A DNA stretch of 40,990 nt. It comes from Paracoccaceae bacterium (GTDB lineage Bacteria; Pseudomonadota; Alphaproteobacteria; Rhodobacterales; Rhodobacteraceae). A model generated the notes under the pieces. It saw nothing but the letters and a program-made list of their open reading frames with translations, was not told where the DNA came from and did no database searches. The stretch spans positions 1-40,990 of the forward strand of contig JADLCV010000109.1 in NCBI GenBank assembly GCA_020846995.1. Reading direction: 5' to 3'. Within the stretch, counting starts at the first letter, position 1; each line of letters starts with the position of its first letter. This document shows, in pieces, positions 18,380 through 25,410 of the stretch. A program made the position numbers and the translations under genes.

Positions 18380-18688
18380 ATGCCGCGTCCGCTCCTCGCC
18401 CTTCTCCTTTCGCTCGCCCTCGCCGCCCCGGCAGCGGCCGAGGAGGGTCTGCCCGCGCCCGACGGCTACGGCGAGGGCCTCGGCCTCATCGAGGAGGGCG
18501 CCCGCCTCATCCTCCGCCGGCTCATGGCCGACATGGAGCCGATGATGCGCGACCTCGCCGGTCTGATCGACGACCTCGGTGCCTATCACCCCCCCGAGCG
18601 GCTGCCGAACGGCGACATCATCATCCGCCGCAAGGTGCCCTTGGTGCCCCCGCCGCCGGCCCCCGGGGGCGGGGAGACCGAGCTCTGA
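18380..18688 (+). CDS. small exported protein, Rhodobacterales family sometimes misnamed AAA+ ATPase
   Basis: A 102-residue protein with a signal peptide (1-20, LLSLALAAPAAA-EEG) and a short acidic helical mature part: GLGLIEEGARLILRRLMADMEP, then MMRDLAGLIDDLGAYHPPERL and the conserved tail NGDIIIRRKVPL, followed by Pro-rich residues. The pattern helix, YHPPE, DIIIRRK is shared by small periplasmic proteins of Rhodobacterales that databases often label AAA+ family ATPase. No Walker motif exists here, so that name should not be copied. The region just upstream is unusually AT-rich for this window (TTCAAT at 18345 and TATCTT at 18368, 17 bases apart), a possible promoter that would give an almost leaderless message. 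The start is ATG. Confidence 0.75.
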   Translation: MPRPLLALLLSLALAAPAAAEEGLPAPDGYGEGLGLIEEGARLILRRLMADMEPMMRDLAGLIDDLGAYHPPERLPNGDIIIRRKVPLVPPPPAPGGGETEL

Positions 18689-18814
18689 GCGCCGCGCGGG
18701 GGTGACGGCGGAGCCGGCGGCCGCTAGGATTCCGCGCACGTCCCCCCCCGCGGCGGAGTGCTCCTTGCCCCTGCCCCTGACCCTGCCCCTGACCCGGCCC
18801 CGGCGGTGCCGCCC

Positions 18815-19741
18815 GTGCGCGTGATCGCGGTCGGCGAGGCCATGGTCGAGTTCGCCCGCCGCGAGGATGGTCTCTGGCAGCAGGGCTTTGCCGGCGACAC
18901 GCTGAACGTCGCCTGGGCGCTCGCGGCGCTCGTGCCGGCGGGGGGGCGGGTCGACTACCTGACGCGGCTTGGCGAGGACGCCTTCTCGGAGCGCATGCTG
19001 CACTTCCTCGCCGCGGCCGGGATCGGGACCGGGCTTGTCCGTCGCGAGCGGGGGGGCGCGCCCGGCCTCTACACCGCCGAGACCGATGCCGCGGGCGAGC
19101 GGCGCTTTGCCTACTGGCGCTCGACCTCGGCGGCGCGGCGGCTTGCCGACGATCCCGCCGCCCTCGCGGCGGCCTTCGCGGCGGCCGACCTCGTCTATCT
19201 CTCGGGGATCACGCTCGCGATCCTCGCGCCCGCGGGGCGCGCGGCCCTCCTCGCCGCCCTCGGGGCGCGCGGGCAGAGGGGTTTCCGCGGCGCCTTCGCC
19301 CCCAACCTCCGCCCCGTCCTCTGGGAGGACGCCGCGACCCTGCGGGCCACGATCGAGGCCGCGGCCCGGCGCGCCGACATCCTCCTGCCGACCCACGGGG
19401 ACGAGGCCCTCGCCTTCGGCGATGCCGATGCGGCGGCGACGGCCGCGCGCTACGCCGCCCTCGGCTGCCCCGAGGTCGTGGTCAAGGACGGCACCGCCCC
19501 GACCCTCTGGCGCGCGGGCGACGGGCGGGGGAGCCGTCCCGTCACCCCCGCCGCCCGGGTCGTGGACACGACCGGGGCCGGCGATGCCTTCGGCGGCGCC
19601 TACCTTGCCCGGCGGCTGGCCGGCGACGGGCCGGCGGCTGCGGTCGCCCTCGCCCAGCGGGTCGCGGCCGCGGTCGTCGGCCACCGCGGCGCCCTCGCCC
19701 CGGCGGCGGCACTCCGCGCCGCGGCGGCGCCGGCGGGCTGA
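18815..19741 (+). CDS. PfkB-family sugar kinase, 2-keto-3-deoxygluconate kinase-like
   Basis: A 308-residue cytoplasmic carbohydrate kinase of the ribokinase/PfkB family. It starts VRVIAVGEAMVEF and has GFAGDTLNVAWALA (sugar-binding glycine region), DYLTRLGEDAFSERM, VYLSGITLAIL and the PfkB signature 2 DTTGAGDAFGGAYLA with the catalytic Asp of GAGD. The motif set and the LLPTHGDEAL stretch resemble 2-dehydro-3-deoxygluconate kinases. No KDPG aldolase or sugar transporter is next to it. Start uncertain: GTG at 18815 gives a family-typical N-terminus, while GTG at 18758 would add 19 low-complexity Pro/Ala residues encoded by a CCCTGACC-like repeat. It ends 6 bases before a glycosyltransferase gene and may belong to the same transcript. 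Confidence 0.85.
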   Translation: MRVIAVGEAMVEFARREDGLWQQGFAGDTLNVAWALAALVPAGGRVDYLTRLGEDAFSERMLHFLAAAGIGTGLVRRERGGAPGLYTAETDAAGERRFAYWRSTSAARRLADDPAALAAAFAAADLVYLSGITLAILAPAGRAALLAALGARGQRGFRGAFAPNLRPVLWEDAATLRATIEAAARRADILLPTHGDEALAFGDADAAATAARYAALGCPEVVVKDGTAPTLWRAGDGRGSRPVTPAARVVDTTGAGDAFGGAYLARRLAGDGPAAAVALAQRVAAAVVGHRGALAPAAALRAAAAPAG

Positions 19742-19747
19742 CCGTCG

Positions 19748-21010
19748 ATGCGCGTCGGCTACGTCCTCAACACCCATCCCCAGGTCTCGACGACCTTCAT
19801 CCGCCGCGAGATGGCCGCGCTCGCGACCGCGGGCGTCACCGTCCACCGCCTTGCCATGCGCCGGCCGGCGACCGGGGCGGTCCATCCCGGCGACGCCGGC
19901 GAGCTTTCCGGAAGCGAGTACGCACTCGATCGTGGGCTTTTCCGGCTTGCAGTTTTCGCACTTCCTGCGCTTCTGCGGGCCCCTGTTCGGGGCTTCTTGG
20001 CGCTTCGGCTTGCACTTTCCTGCGGCTGGCGGTCCGAGCGGGGGGTGCTTGTCCACCTCGTCTACCTGCTCGAGGCGGCGTGGGTCGCGGGCCGCGCGCG
20101 GGCCCTCGGGCTCGACCGCCTGCACGCCCATTTCGGCACCAACCCGGCGATGGTGGCGATGCTCGCCCATGTTCTCGGCGGCCTTCCCTTCGGGTTCACG
20201 GTCCACGGCCCCGAGGAGTTCGACGCCCCCCGCGCGCTCGCGCTCCCCGCCAAGCTCGCCCGCGCCGACCTTGCGGTGGCGGTGTCCGCGTTCGGGCAGA
20301 GCCAGCTCATGCGCTGGACCGACCCCGCCCGCTGGGACCGCATCGCCGTCGTCCGCTGCGGTATCGAGCCCGCGGCCTTCCCGGCCCCCCGGCCGCTTCC
20401 CCCGGGGCCCTTGCGGCTTCTCTGCATCGGCCGGCTCGCCGAGCAGAAGGGCCAGCTCGTGCTCCTCGCGGCCGTTGCCCGGCTGCTGGCCGACCATCCC
20501 GCAGCGCGCCTCGTGCTGGCCGGCGACGGGCCTATGCGGGGCGCCATCGAGGCCGCCATCGCCGCCCGCGGGCTCGGGGCGCGGGTCACGATCACGGGCT
20601 GGATCGACGAGGAACGGGTGCGCGAGGAACTCGCCGCCGCCCACGCCCTCGTCCTGCCCTCCTTCGCCGAGGGCCTGCCGGTCGTCATCATGGAGGCGAT
20701 GGCGGCCGGCCGGCCGGTGGTGGCGACGACGGTGGCGGGCATTCCCGAACTCGTGGTGCCGGGTGCGACCGGCTGGCTCGTGCCCGCGGGCGACGCCCCG
20801 GCCCTCGCCGCGGCCCTCGCGGCCCTCGCCGCGACGCCCCTCCCGAGGCTCGCGGCGATGGGCCGGGCGGGCCGGAAGCGGGTTCTTGCACTCCACGACG
20901 CGGGCGTCGAGGCCCGCCGCCTCGCCGCGCTTTTCGCCCGAAACGGGCGCGAGGGGGGCGGGGGGGATGCGGCGGCGGCTTCCCAGTCGCCCGCGGCTGC
21001 CCCAGAGTGA
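19748..21010 (+). CDS. GT4 family glycosyltransferase (colanic-acid WcaL-like)
   Basis: A 420-residue retaining glycosyltransferase with the GT-B fold, most like the WcaL/exopolysaccharide group. The N-terminal domain begins RVGYVLNTHPQVSTTFIRREM, typical of that branch, with LHAHFGTNPAMVAML and FTVHGPEEF further on. The C-terminal domain has CIGRLAEQKGQLVLL, LAGDGPMRGAIE and the EX7E pair in EGLPVVIME that binds the nucleotide sugar. It would add a sugar to a lipid-linked or growing polysaccharide on the cytoplasmic face. Residues about 53-98 are encoded by DNA of visibly lower GC with many CTT and GCA codons, unlike the flanks. It follows the kinase by 6 bases; a GT2-like gene follows 33 bases later. 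Confidence 0.9.
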   Translation: MRVGYVLNTHPQVSTTFIRREMAALATAGVTVHRLAMRRPATGAVHPGDAGELSGSEYALDRGLFRLAVFALPALLRAPVRGFLALRLALSCGWRSERGVLVHLVYLLEAAWVAGRARALGLDRLHAHFGTNPAMVAMLAHVLGGLPFGFTVHGPEEFDAPRALALPAKLARADLAVAVSAFGQSQLMRWTDPARWDRIAVVRCGIEPAAFPAPRPLPPGPLRLLCIGRLAEQKGQLVLLAAVARLLADHPAARLVLAGDGPMRGAIEAAIAARGLGARVTITGWIDEERVREELAAAHALVLPSFAEGLPVVIMEAMAAGRPVVATTVAGIPELVVPGATGWLVPAGDAPALAAALAALAATPLPRLAAMGRAGRKRVLALHDAGVEARRLAALFARNGREGGGGDAAAASQSPAAAPE

Positions 21011-21043
21011 GCGCCGGGAGCAGGGGGCAGGGGACGGGAAGCG

Positions 21044-21877
21044 ATGGGCGGGACGGCTGCAGGCGGCATCGTCGTGGTGACGGCCAGCCACGATCCGGCG
21101 ATCCTCGCCGCCAATCTCGCCCGCTCGCCCGACATCGCCGAGGGAAACGTGCCGCTCCATGTCGAGCGCGACGCCCCCTCGGCCGCCATCGCCTACAACC
21201 GCGGGCTCGCCGCGACGACGGCGCCGGTCGTCGTCTTCGCCCATCACGACGTCTACCTGCCCCGGGGGTGGGAGGCGCTCCTTGACGCCCGTCTCGCCGC
21301 GCTTGCGGCGGCCGAACCGGACTGGGCGGTCGCGGGCGCCTACGGGGTGGGGCTCGACGGGGCGGGGCGGGGGCCGGTGTGGTCGACCTCGCTCGGCCAG
21401 ATCGTCGGTCGCGTCGAACTCCGCCCGGTGGCGGTCCAGAGCCTCGACGAACTCCTGATCGTGGTGCGCCGGGCCGCGGGGCTCGGCTTCGATCCCTCGC
21501 TGCCGGGCTTCCACCTCCATGGCACCGACATCGTGCAGGCGGCGCGCGCGGCCGGCCGCGGCGCCTTCGCGCTCGCCCTGCCGGTCGTCCACAACGACGG
21601 CTACAAGGACCTCCTCGGGCCGGACTTCGCCCGCGCCTTCCACCACCAGCGCCGGAAGTGGCGCGAGCGGCTGCCGCTCCGGACGCCGGTCATCACCATC
21701 GCCTGGCACGGCCTCCACCTCGCCCGGGCCGAGTGGCACAACCGCCGCTCGCGCCCCTGGCGGCAGGCGATGGCGGCCGACCCCGCGACCGACCCCGCGG
21801 CCCTCGCGCTGGCCTGCGGCTGGGCCGACCTCGCGCCCCGGGCCGCGCCGCCCCCCGCCGGTCCCGTCCGCGCCTAG
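21044..21877 (+). CDS. GT2-like glycosyltransferase (Glyco_tranf_2_5 type)
   Basis: A 277-residue protein resembling the short GT-A family in which the usual DxD is set in an HxDVYLP motif. Visible are GIVVVTASHDPAILAANL, a first strand with an unusual VTASHD, then AIAYNRGLA and VVFAHHDVYLPRGWEALL (the nucleotide-sugar/metal site), and DPSLPGFHLHGTDIVQAARAAG with its acidic HGTD. The rest is Arg-rich and helical. No signal or membrane span is present. It lies 33 bases behind the GT4 gene on the same strand and overlaps the convergent GT2 gene by 4 bases at the 3' end. The sugar donor cannot be told; a role in the same glycan as the neighbours is inferred. Confidence 0.78.
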   Translation: MGGTAAGGIVVVTASHDPAILAANLARSPDIAEGNVPLHVERDAPSAAIAYNRGLAATTAPVVVFAHHDVYLPRGWEALLDARLAALAAAEPDWAVAGAYGVGLDGAGRGPVWSTSLGQIVGRVELRPVAVQSLDELLIVVRRAAGLGFDPSLPGFHLHGTDIVQAARAAGRGAFALALPVVHNDGYKDLLGPDFARAFHHQRRKWRERLPLRTPVITIAWHGLHLARAEWHNRRSRPWRQAMAADPATDPAALALACGWADLAPRAAPPPAGPVRA

Positions 21878-22695
21878 CGGCCCCGCGCCCAGCCGGTGGA
21901 GCGGCCGAGGCGGACGGCGGCGGCGACGGCGGCATAGACCGCGATCCCGGCGGGGTCGGCGAGGGCGAGGCGGGCGAGTTCACCGGCCGTGGGCCGGGGC
22001 TTGCCCTCGTTGGCGAGAAGGGCGGGGAAGCGGCGGGCGATCTCGGCCACGCCCGCGTCCTGGCGGCGGCGGACGCGGACGAGGGCCGCGAACCCCTCGG
22101 CGAGCGGCCAGCGGTAGCCGGCCGCGACCTCGATGCGCTCGGCCGGCCGGAAGAGAAGCCGCACATAGGTGTCATCCGAGATGACGGCGGGAAAGGCGCC
22201 CCAGCGCGCCCGCCCGGCGGCGTTGACGGCGAAAAGCCCGAACCCCGGCGCCGGCGAGCGGAAGAAGGGAAGCCGCGTCCACACCCTTGCATAGGCGCGG
22301 GTGAGGGCGTCGCGGGCCGGCGCGACCTCGGGCCGGCCGCTCGCATAGGTCGCGCCATCCCCCGCGAGCGCCGCGGCGAGGCGGGCGAGGAGCGGCGGGG
22401 TGAGGGTGACGTCGGCGTCGAGATAGAGGCGGAGCGCCCCCCCCGCCGCCCGGTCGCCGGCATCGAGCGCCCCGGGCTTGCCCGGCCGCGGCAGGTCGAG
22501 GACCGCGAGCCGCCAACCGCGGGCGGCCGCCGCCCGCCGGCGCGCCCCGGCCTCGGCTACGGTGGCGTCGGTGCAGGCGTTGGCGGCGACGATGACCTCG
22601 ACGGGCAGGCCGGGGTCGTCGGAGGCGAGGAGCGAATCGAGGCAGGGCCCGATCCAGCCCGCCTCGTTCGCGGCCGGGATGATGACGCTCAGCAT
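21874..22695 (-). CDS. GT2 family glycosyltransferase
   Basis: A 273-residue inverting glycosyltransferase with a GT-A fold. It starts MLSVIIPAANEAGWIGPCLDSLLAS, has VEVIVAANACTDATV, then LDLPRPGKPGALDAGDRAAGG and the metal-binding DxD as D93-A-D95 in LYLDADVTLTP. ISDDTYVR is the ED-type acceptor/catalytic motif. The C-terminal 60 residues are Arg/Ala-rich, with one possible weak membrane segment near IAVYAAVAAAV, similar to transferases that add sugars to undecaprenyl-linked chains. It is the last gene of the minus-strand natural-product unit, 15 bases after the SGNH-hydrolase gene, and overlaps the convergent gene by 4 bases. Confidence 0.88.
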   Translation of the reverse strand: MLSVIIPAANEAGWIGPCLDSLLASDDPGLPVEVIVAANACTDATVAEAGARRRAAAARGWRLAVLDLPRPGKPGALDAGDRAAGGALRLYLDADVTLTPPLLARLAAALAGDGATYASGRPEVAPARDALTRAYARVWTRLPFFRSPAPGFGLFAVNAAGRARWGAFPAVISDDTYVRLLFRPAERIEVAAGYRWPLAEGFAALVRVRRRQDAGVAEIARRFPALLANEGKPRPTAGELARLALADPAGIAVYAAVAAAVRLGRSTGWARGR

Positions 22696-22710
22696 CGTGC
22701 CGCCGGGATC

Positions 22711-25314
22711 CTACGGGCCGAGGCCGGCGAGCGCCCGCCAGCGGGGGTTGTCATCCTCGAGGTGCCGGAGGCCGCCCCAGCTGCCCCAGCGGCTCGGCGC
22801 GAGGACGTCGAGGTAGGCGGTGAAGGGCTCGTCGCTGACCGCGGCCCAGCCCGCGAGAAGGTCGGCGACCAGCGCCCCGACCTCGGGCGTGTAGGAGAGG
22901 TGGACGAAGAAGGCGGTGAGCTCCTCGTCGCCGATCTGGGCACCCTCGCCGACGATGTGGGTGCCGCCCTCGTAGAGGCCGAGCCGGAGCCCGTGCCGCC
23001 GCGCGACCTCGGCATGGTAGGGAAAGACCGCGCCGAGAAGGTTCGCGAGTGTGTCCTCGCGGGCCCCGGTGACGCTCCCGTCGCGCAGTTCGGCCGCGGC
23101 GGTGGTCACGGCACGGTCGAAGCGGTGGCGGGCGACATGGGCGGCGCGGGCCTCGCCCTCAAGGCCGAGGGCGTCGGCCGCGGCCGCGGCGGCGGCGAGG
23201 CTGTCGGCAAGCCAGCCGCGCACGGCCTGCACCTTGGCATCGCTGCCGAGCCCGCCGCCGACGTAGCCCGTGATCGCGTATAGGTCGAAATGCGCCGCCG
23301 GCGGGGCCCGGCCGTCGGCCTCGGCGGTCCAGAGCGGGGCCGCGAGAACCTCCTCCTCGAGCCCGGGCCAGCCCGGCTGGGTCGAGATCACGCGGACGAG
23401 CCGCGTCGCGGCCGCGGGCCCGAGGACATCCTCCCAGATCGCCGCCATCTCGACGGCGCGGACGGCATAGAACTGCATCCACTTGTAGGGCTCGCCCCAG
23501 CGGTCGCGGGCGGCGGCCTCGGCCCAGTGGGCCTGGGGAAAGCTCCAGTTCCAGACCTCGTTGGAAAGCTCGACATGGGCGCGGAGGCCGGGGGCGAGGC
23601 GTTCGCGCACGACCTCGGCGAAACGGCGGACATAGGCGTCGGTGGCCCGGTGGGGGAGCGTGAACCAGGGATCGGCGCCAAGCTCGTTGGCGAGCGCCAC
23701 CATCACCTCGACCGGCGCCCCCCCGGGCCCGGCCCAGGTCGCATCCGCCGGCCGCGGCATCCTCTCGCCCGGGGGGTCGGAATTGGTGTTCATCCAGTCC
23801 ATGAAGCGCAGAAGCCGCACCCCGCGCAGCCGGGCGAGGAAATCGGGGTTGAAGAGGGTGCCGGCATCGAGGGCGGGCGCCCGGTCGAGGCGGACGACGC
23901 GGATGTCGCGGATGGGGTCGGCGGGGTCGGTCGCCTCGATGCGGATCTCGACCGGCCCCGGGCCGGGGTCGTAGTCGAAGAGGATCGTGCCCGCCCCCGA
24001 CGACACGACCCGCGCCCGCCCGGCGACGACGAGCCGGCCCCGGCCGGCGTGGGTCAGCCGGTAGCGCCCGGCGACACCTCCCGCCGCGGCGGGAAGGTCG
24101 GTCAGGATCACGCTCGCGAGCCCGGTGACGGCGGGCGGCAGGGCCCGCGGCCAGCCCTCGGCGTCAAGCCAGCCGCCGGCCGCGAGTTCGGGGTTCTCCA
24201 TGCCGCCCCAGCGCCCCGGCAGATGCCCGACCCAGGGGCGCGAGAGCTTCATGAGGTCGAGGAAGGGGAGTTCGACCGACCAGTCCTTGAGCCCGGCGAG
24301 GTTCATCCCGAGGGCGGGATTGGCGATCGCGGGAAGGGCCGCGACCGCGGCCGACGGCCGGAGGGCGGCGGCGGGCGGGGCGGCGGGCGCGGGCAGAGCG
24401 GCCGCGGAAGCGGCAGGGGGGGCGGTGGCGGGGGGGCCGGCGGCGGAGTCGGAGGCGGGAGTGGCAGCCGCGGGCAGCGTCCCGTCCCCGCCGGTCGCGG
24501 CTGCGGCTGCGGCGGCGGCCTCGGCCGCGACCGCCTGCCAGGCGATACCCTGGAAGGCCCGGGCCAGCGCCGGGGTGACGATGCGCTGACGCGTCGACCA
24601 GGTCCGCACGAGCTTGGCCGGCAGCCCCGCGGGATCCGCACCCGTGACGGCGGCGTAGATCACCATCGTCACGAGGTAGTTGCCGAGGTCGTTGGTGTGG
24701 ATGTCATCGATGAAAAGGTCGGCGATGGTGCCAACCCCGGGGACCTCGCCGCGGGCGATGGCGTCGTGGGCCAGCGCCATCGCCCGCCCGGCCGGGATCA
24801 GCCGCATCGGCGGCCGGCCCTCGGCCCGGGCGGCGTTGACGGCAGCGACGATGCCCTGCCATTCGGGGTGCTCGAGGTCGAGCCGCTCGCGCCAGGGGAT
24901 GGCGCCGCGGTCGTCGCCCTCGATGGGCGTCGCGGTGCCGGAGTTGAGGCTCGGCCAGGTCTCGTGCAAGAAGACCTGCGCCGCCGGGTTGGCGCCGACC
25001 GCGAGATCGTAGAAGCGGCGGGCGTTGCCGGCGGTATCGTTCCAGCGGATCTGGGCGTGGAGGGGCTGGGCCTCGGTCAGGATCACCGTCCCGTAGTCCC
25101 CGGTCGGAAGCGCGGCGCGGGCGTCCACCCCCTGGGCCTCGGCCGAATGCTCCCAGTTCCACGACAGGGGCGCGCCGTTGGTGATCTGGGCCTCGACGCG
25201 GGCCGGGGTGCCGGCCCGCCGCAGCGCCTCCTCGAGCATGGCGGGGATGACGAAGCCGAAAAGGCTGTGGCCGACGAAGAGGATGGCGCCGATGGCTGCG
25301 GCAAGGCTCGTCAT
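22711..25314 (-). CDS. two-domain SGNH-like + glycoside-hydrolase-like protein
   Basis: An 867-residue protein with two putative hydrolase parts. Residues about 10-255 resemble an SGNH esterase: GHSLF with Ser17 as nucleophile, TNG as the block II glycine, and D203-x-x-H206 (DDIH) as the block V pair; the block III GxND is replaced by LTEAQ, so oxyanion support is altered. An Ala/Pro linker (about 265-330) leads to a C-terminal TIM-barrel-like region with a beta-rich insert. ELSNEVWNW (E586) fits a clan-A acid/base and YEGGTH (E782) the nucleophile. Similar C-terminal regions occur in secreted Rhodobacterales proteins. No signal peptide precedes the first strand, and the start is fixed by a strong ribosome site. 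A role in trimming or deacylating the locus glycan is inferred. Confidence 0.72.
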   Translation of the reverse strand: MTSLAAAIGAILFVGHSLFGFVIPAMLEEALRRAGTPARVEAQITNGAPLSWNWEHSAEAQGVDARAALPTGDYGTVILTEAQPLHAQIRWNDTAGNARRFYDLAVGANPAAQVFLHETWPSLNSGTATPIEGDDRGAIPWRERLDLEHPEWQGIVAAVNAARAEGRPPMRLIPAGRAMALAHDAIARGEVPGVGTIADLFIDDIHTNDLGNYLVTMVIYAAVTGADPAGLPAKLVRTWSTRQRIVTPALARAFQGIAWQAVAAEAAAAAAAATGGDGTLPAAATPASDSAAGPPATAPPAASAAALPAPAAPPAAALRPSAAVAALPAIANPALGMNLAGLKDWSVELPFLDLMKLSRPWVGHLPGRWGGMENPELAAGGWLDAEGWPRALPPAVTGLASVILTDLPAAAGGVAGRYRLTHAGRGRLVVAGRARVVSSGAGTILFDYDPGPGPVEIRIEATDPADPIRDIRVVRLDRAPALDAGTLFNPDFLARLRGVRLLRFMDWMNTNSDPPGERMPRPADATWAGPGGAPVEVMVALANELGADPWFTLPHRATDAYVRRFAEVVRERLAPGLRAHVELSNEVWNWSFPQAHWAEAAARDRWGEPYKWMQFYAVRAVEMAAIWEDVLGPAAATRLVRVISTQPGWPGLEEEVLAAPLWTAEADGRAPPAAHFDLYAITGYVGGGLGSDAKVQAVRGWLADSLAAAAAAADALGLEGEARAAHVARHRFDRAVTTAAAELRDGSVTGAREDTLANLLGAVFPYHAEVARRHGLRLGLYEGGTHIVGEGAQIGDEELTAFFVHLSYTPEVGALVADLLAGWAAVSDEPFTAYLDVLAPSRWGSWGGLRHLEDDNPRWRALAGLGP

Positions 25315-25321
25315 GGCGTCG

Positions 25322-25330
25322 CTCCTCCCC
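25322..25330 (-). promoter_or_regulatory. strong ribosome site fixing the SGNH-hydrolase start
   Basis: On the minus strand GGGGAGGAG stands 7 bases before the ATG at 25314. It rules out a longer N-terminus with a signal peptide, since the next upstream ATG is out of frame. Confidence 0.7.
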
Positions 25331-25354
25331 TGGCCATCGGCGACCGGGCCTGCT

Positions 25355-25384
25355 GCCGTCCCCGCCGCCGGCGGCGGGGACGGC
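25355..25384. terminator. perfect 30-bp palindrome between NRPS and SGNH-hydrolase genes
   Basis: Two 15-base arms (25355-25369 and 25370-25384) are exact reverse complements with no spacer, so the RNA would form a stem of about 13 bp with a tight loop. It sits in the 96-base gap after the NRPS stop at 25411 and before the next ATG at 25314. No T run follows on the minus strand. It may be a terminator, an attenuator or an RNase barrier that lowers expression of the two downstream genes. Confidence 0.6.
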
Positions 25385-25410
25385 GACGGGCCGCCCCCGC
25401 CCCCCGGACC

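Noticed and set aside
18380-18688. Naming the small exported protein an AAA+ ATPase
   Set aside because: It is 102 residues long with no Walker A or B motif; the label in databases appears to be an error passed along.
18311-21739. A 1142-codon minus-strand frame opposite the kinase and glycosyltransferases
   Set aside because: The plus strand carries a PfkB signature and GT4/GT2 motifs; the minus frame shows only Arg/Gly/Pro-rich sequence.
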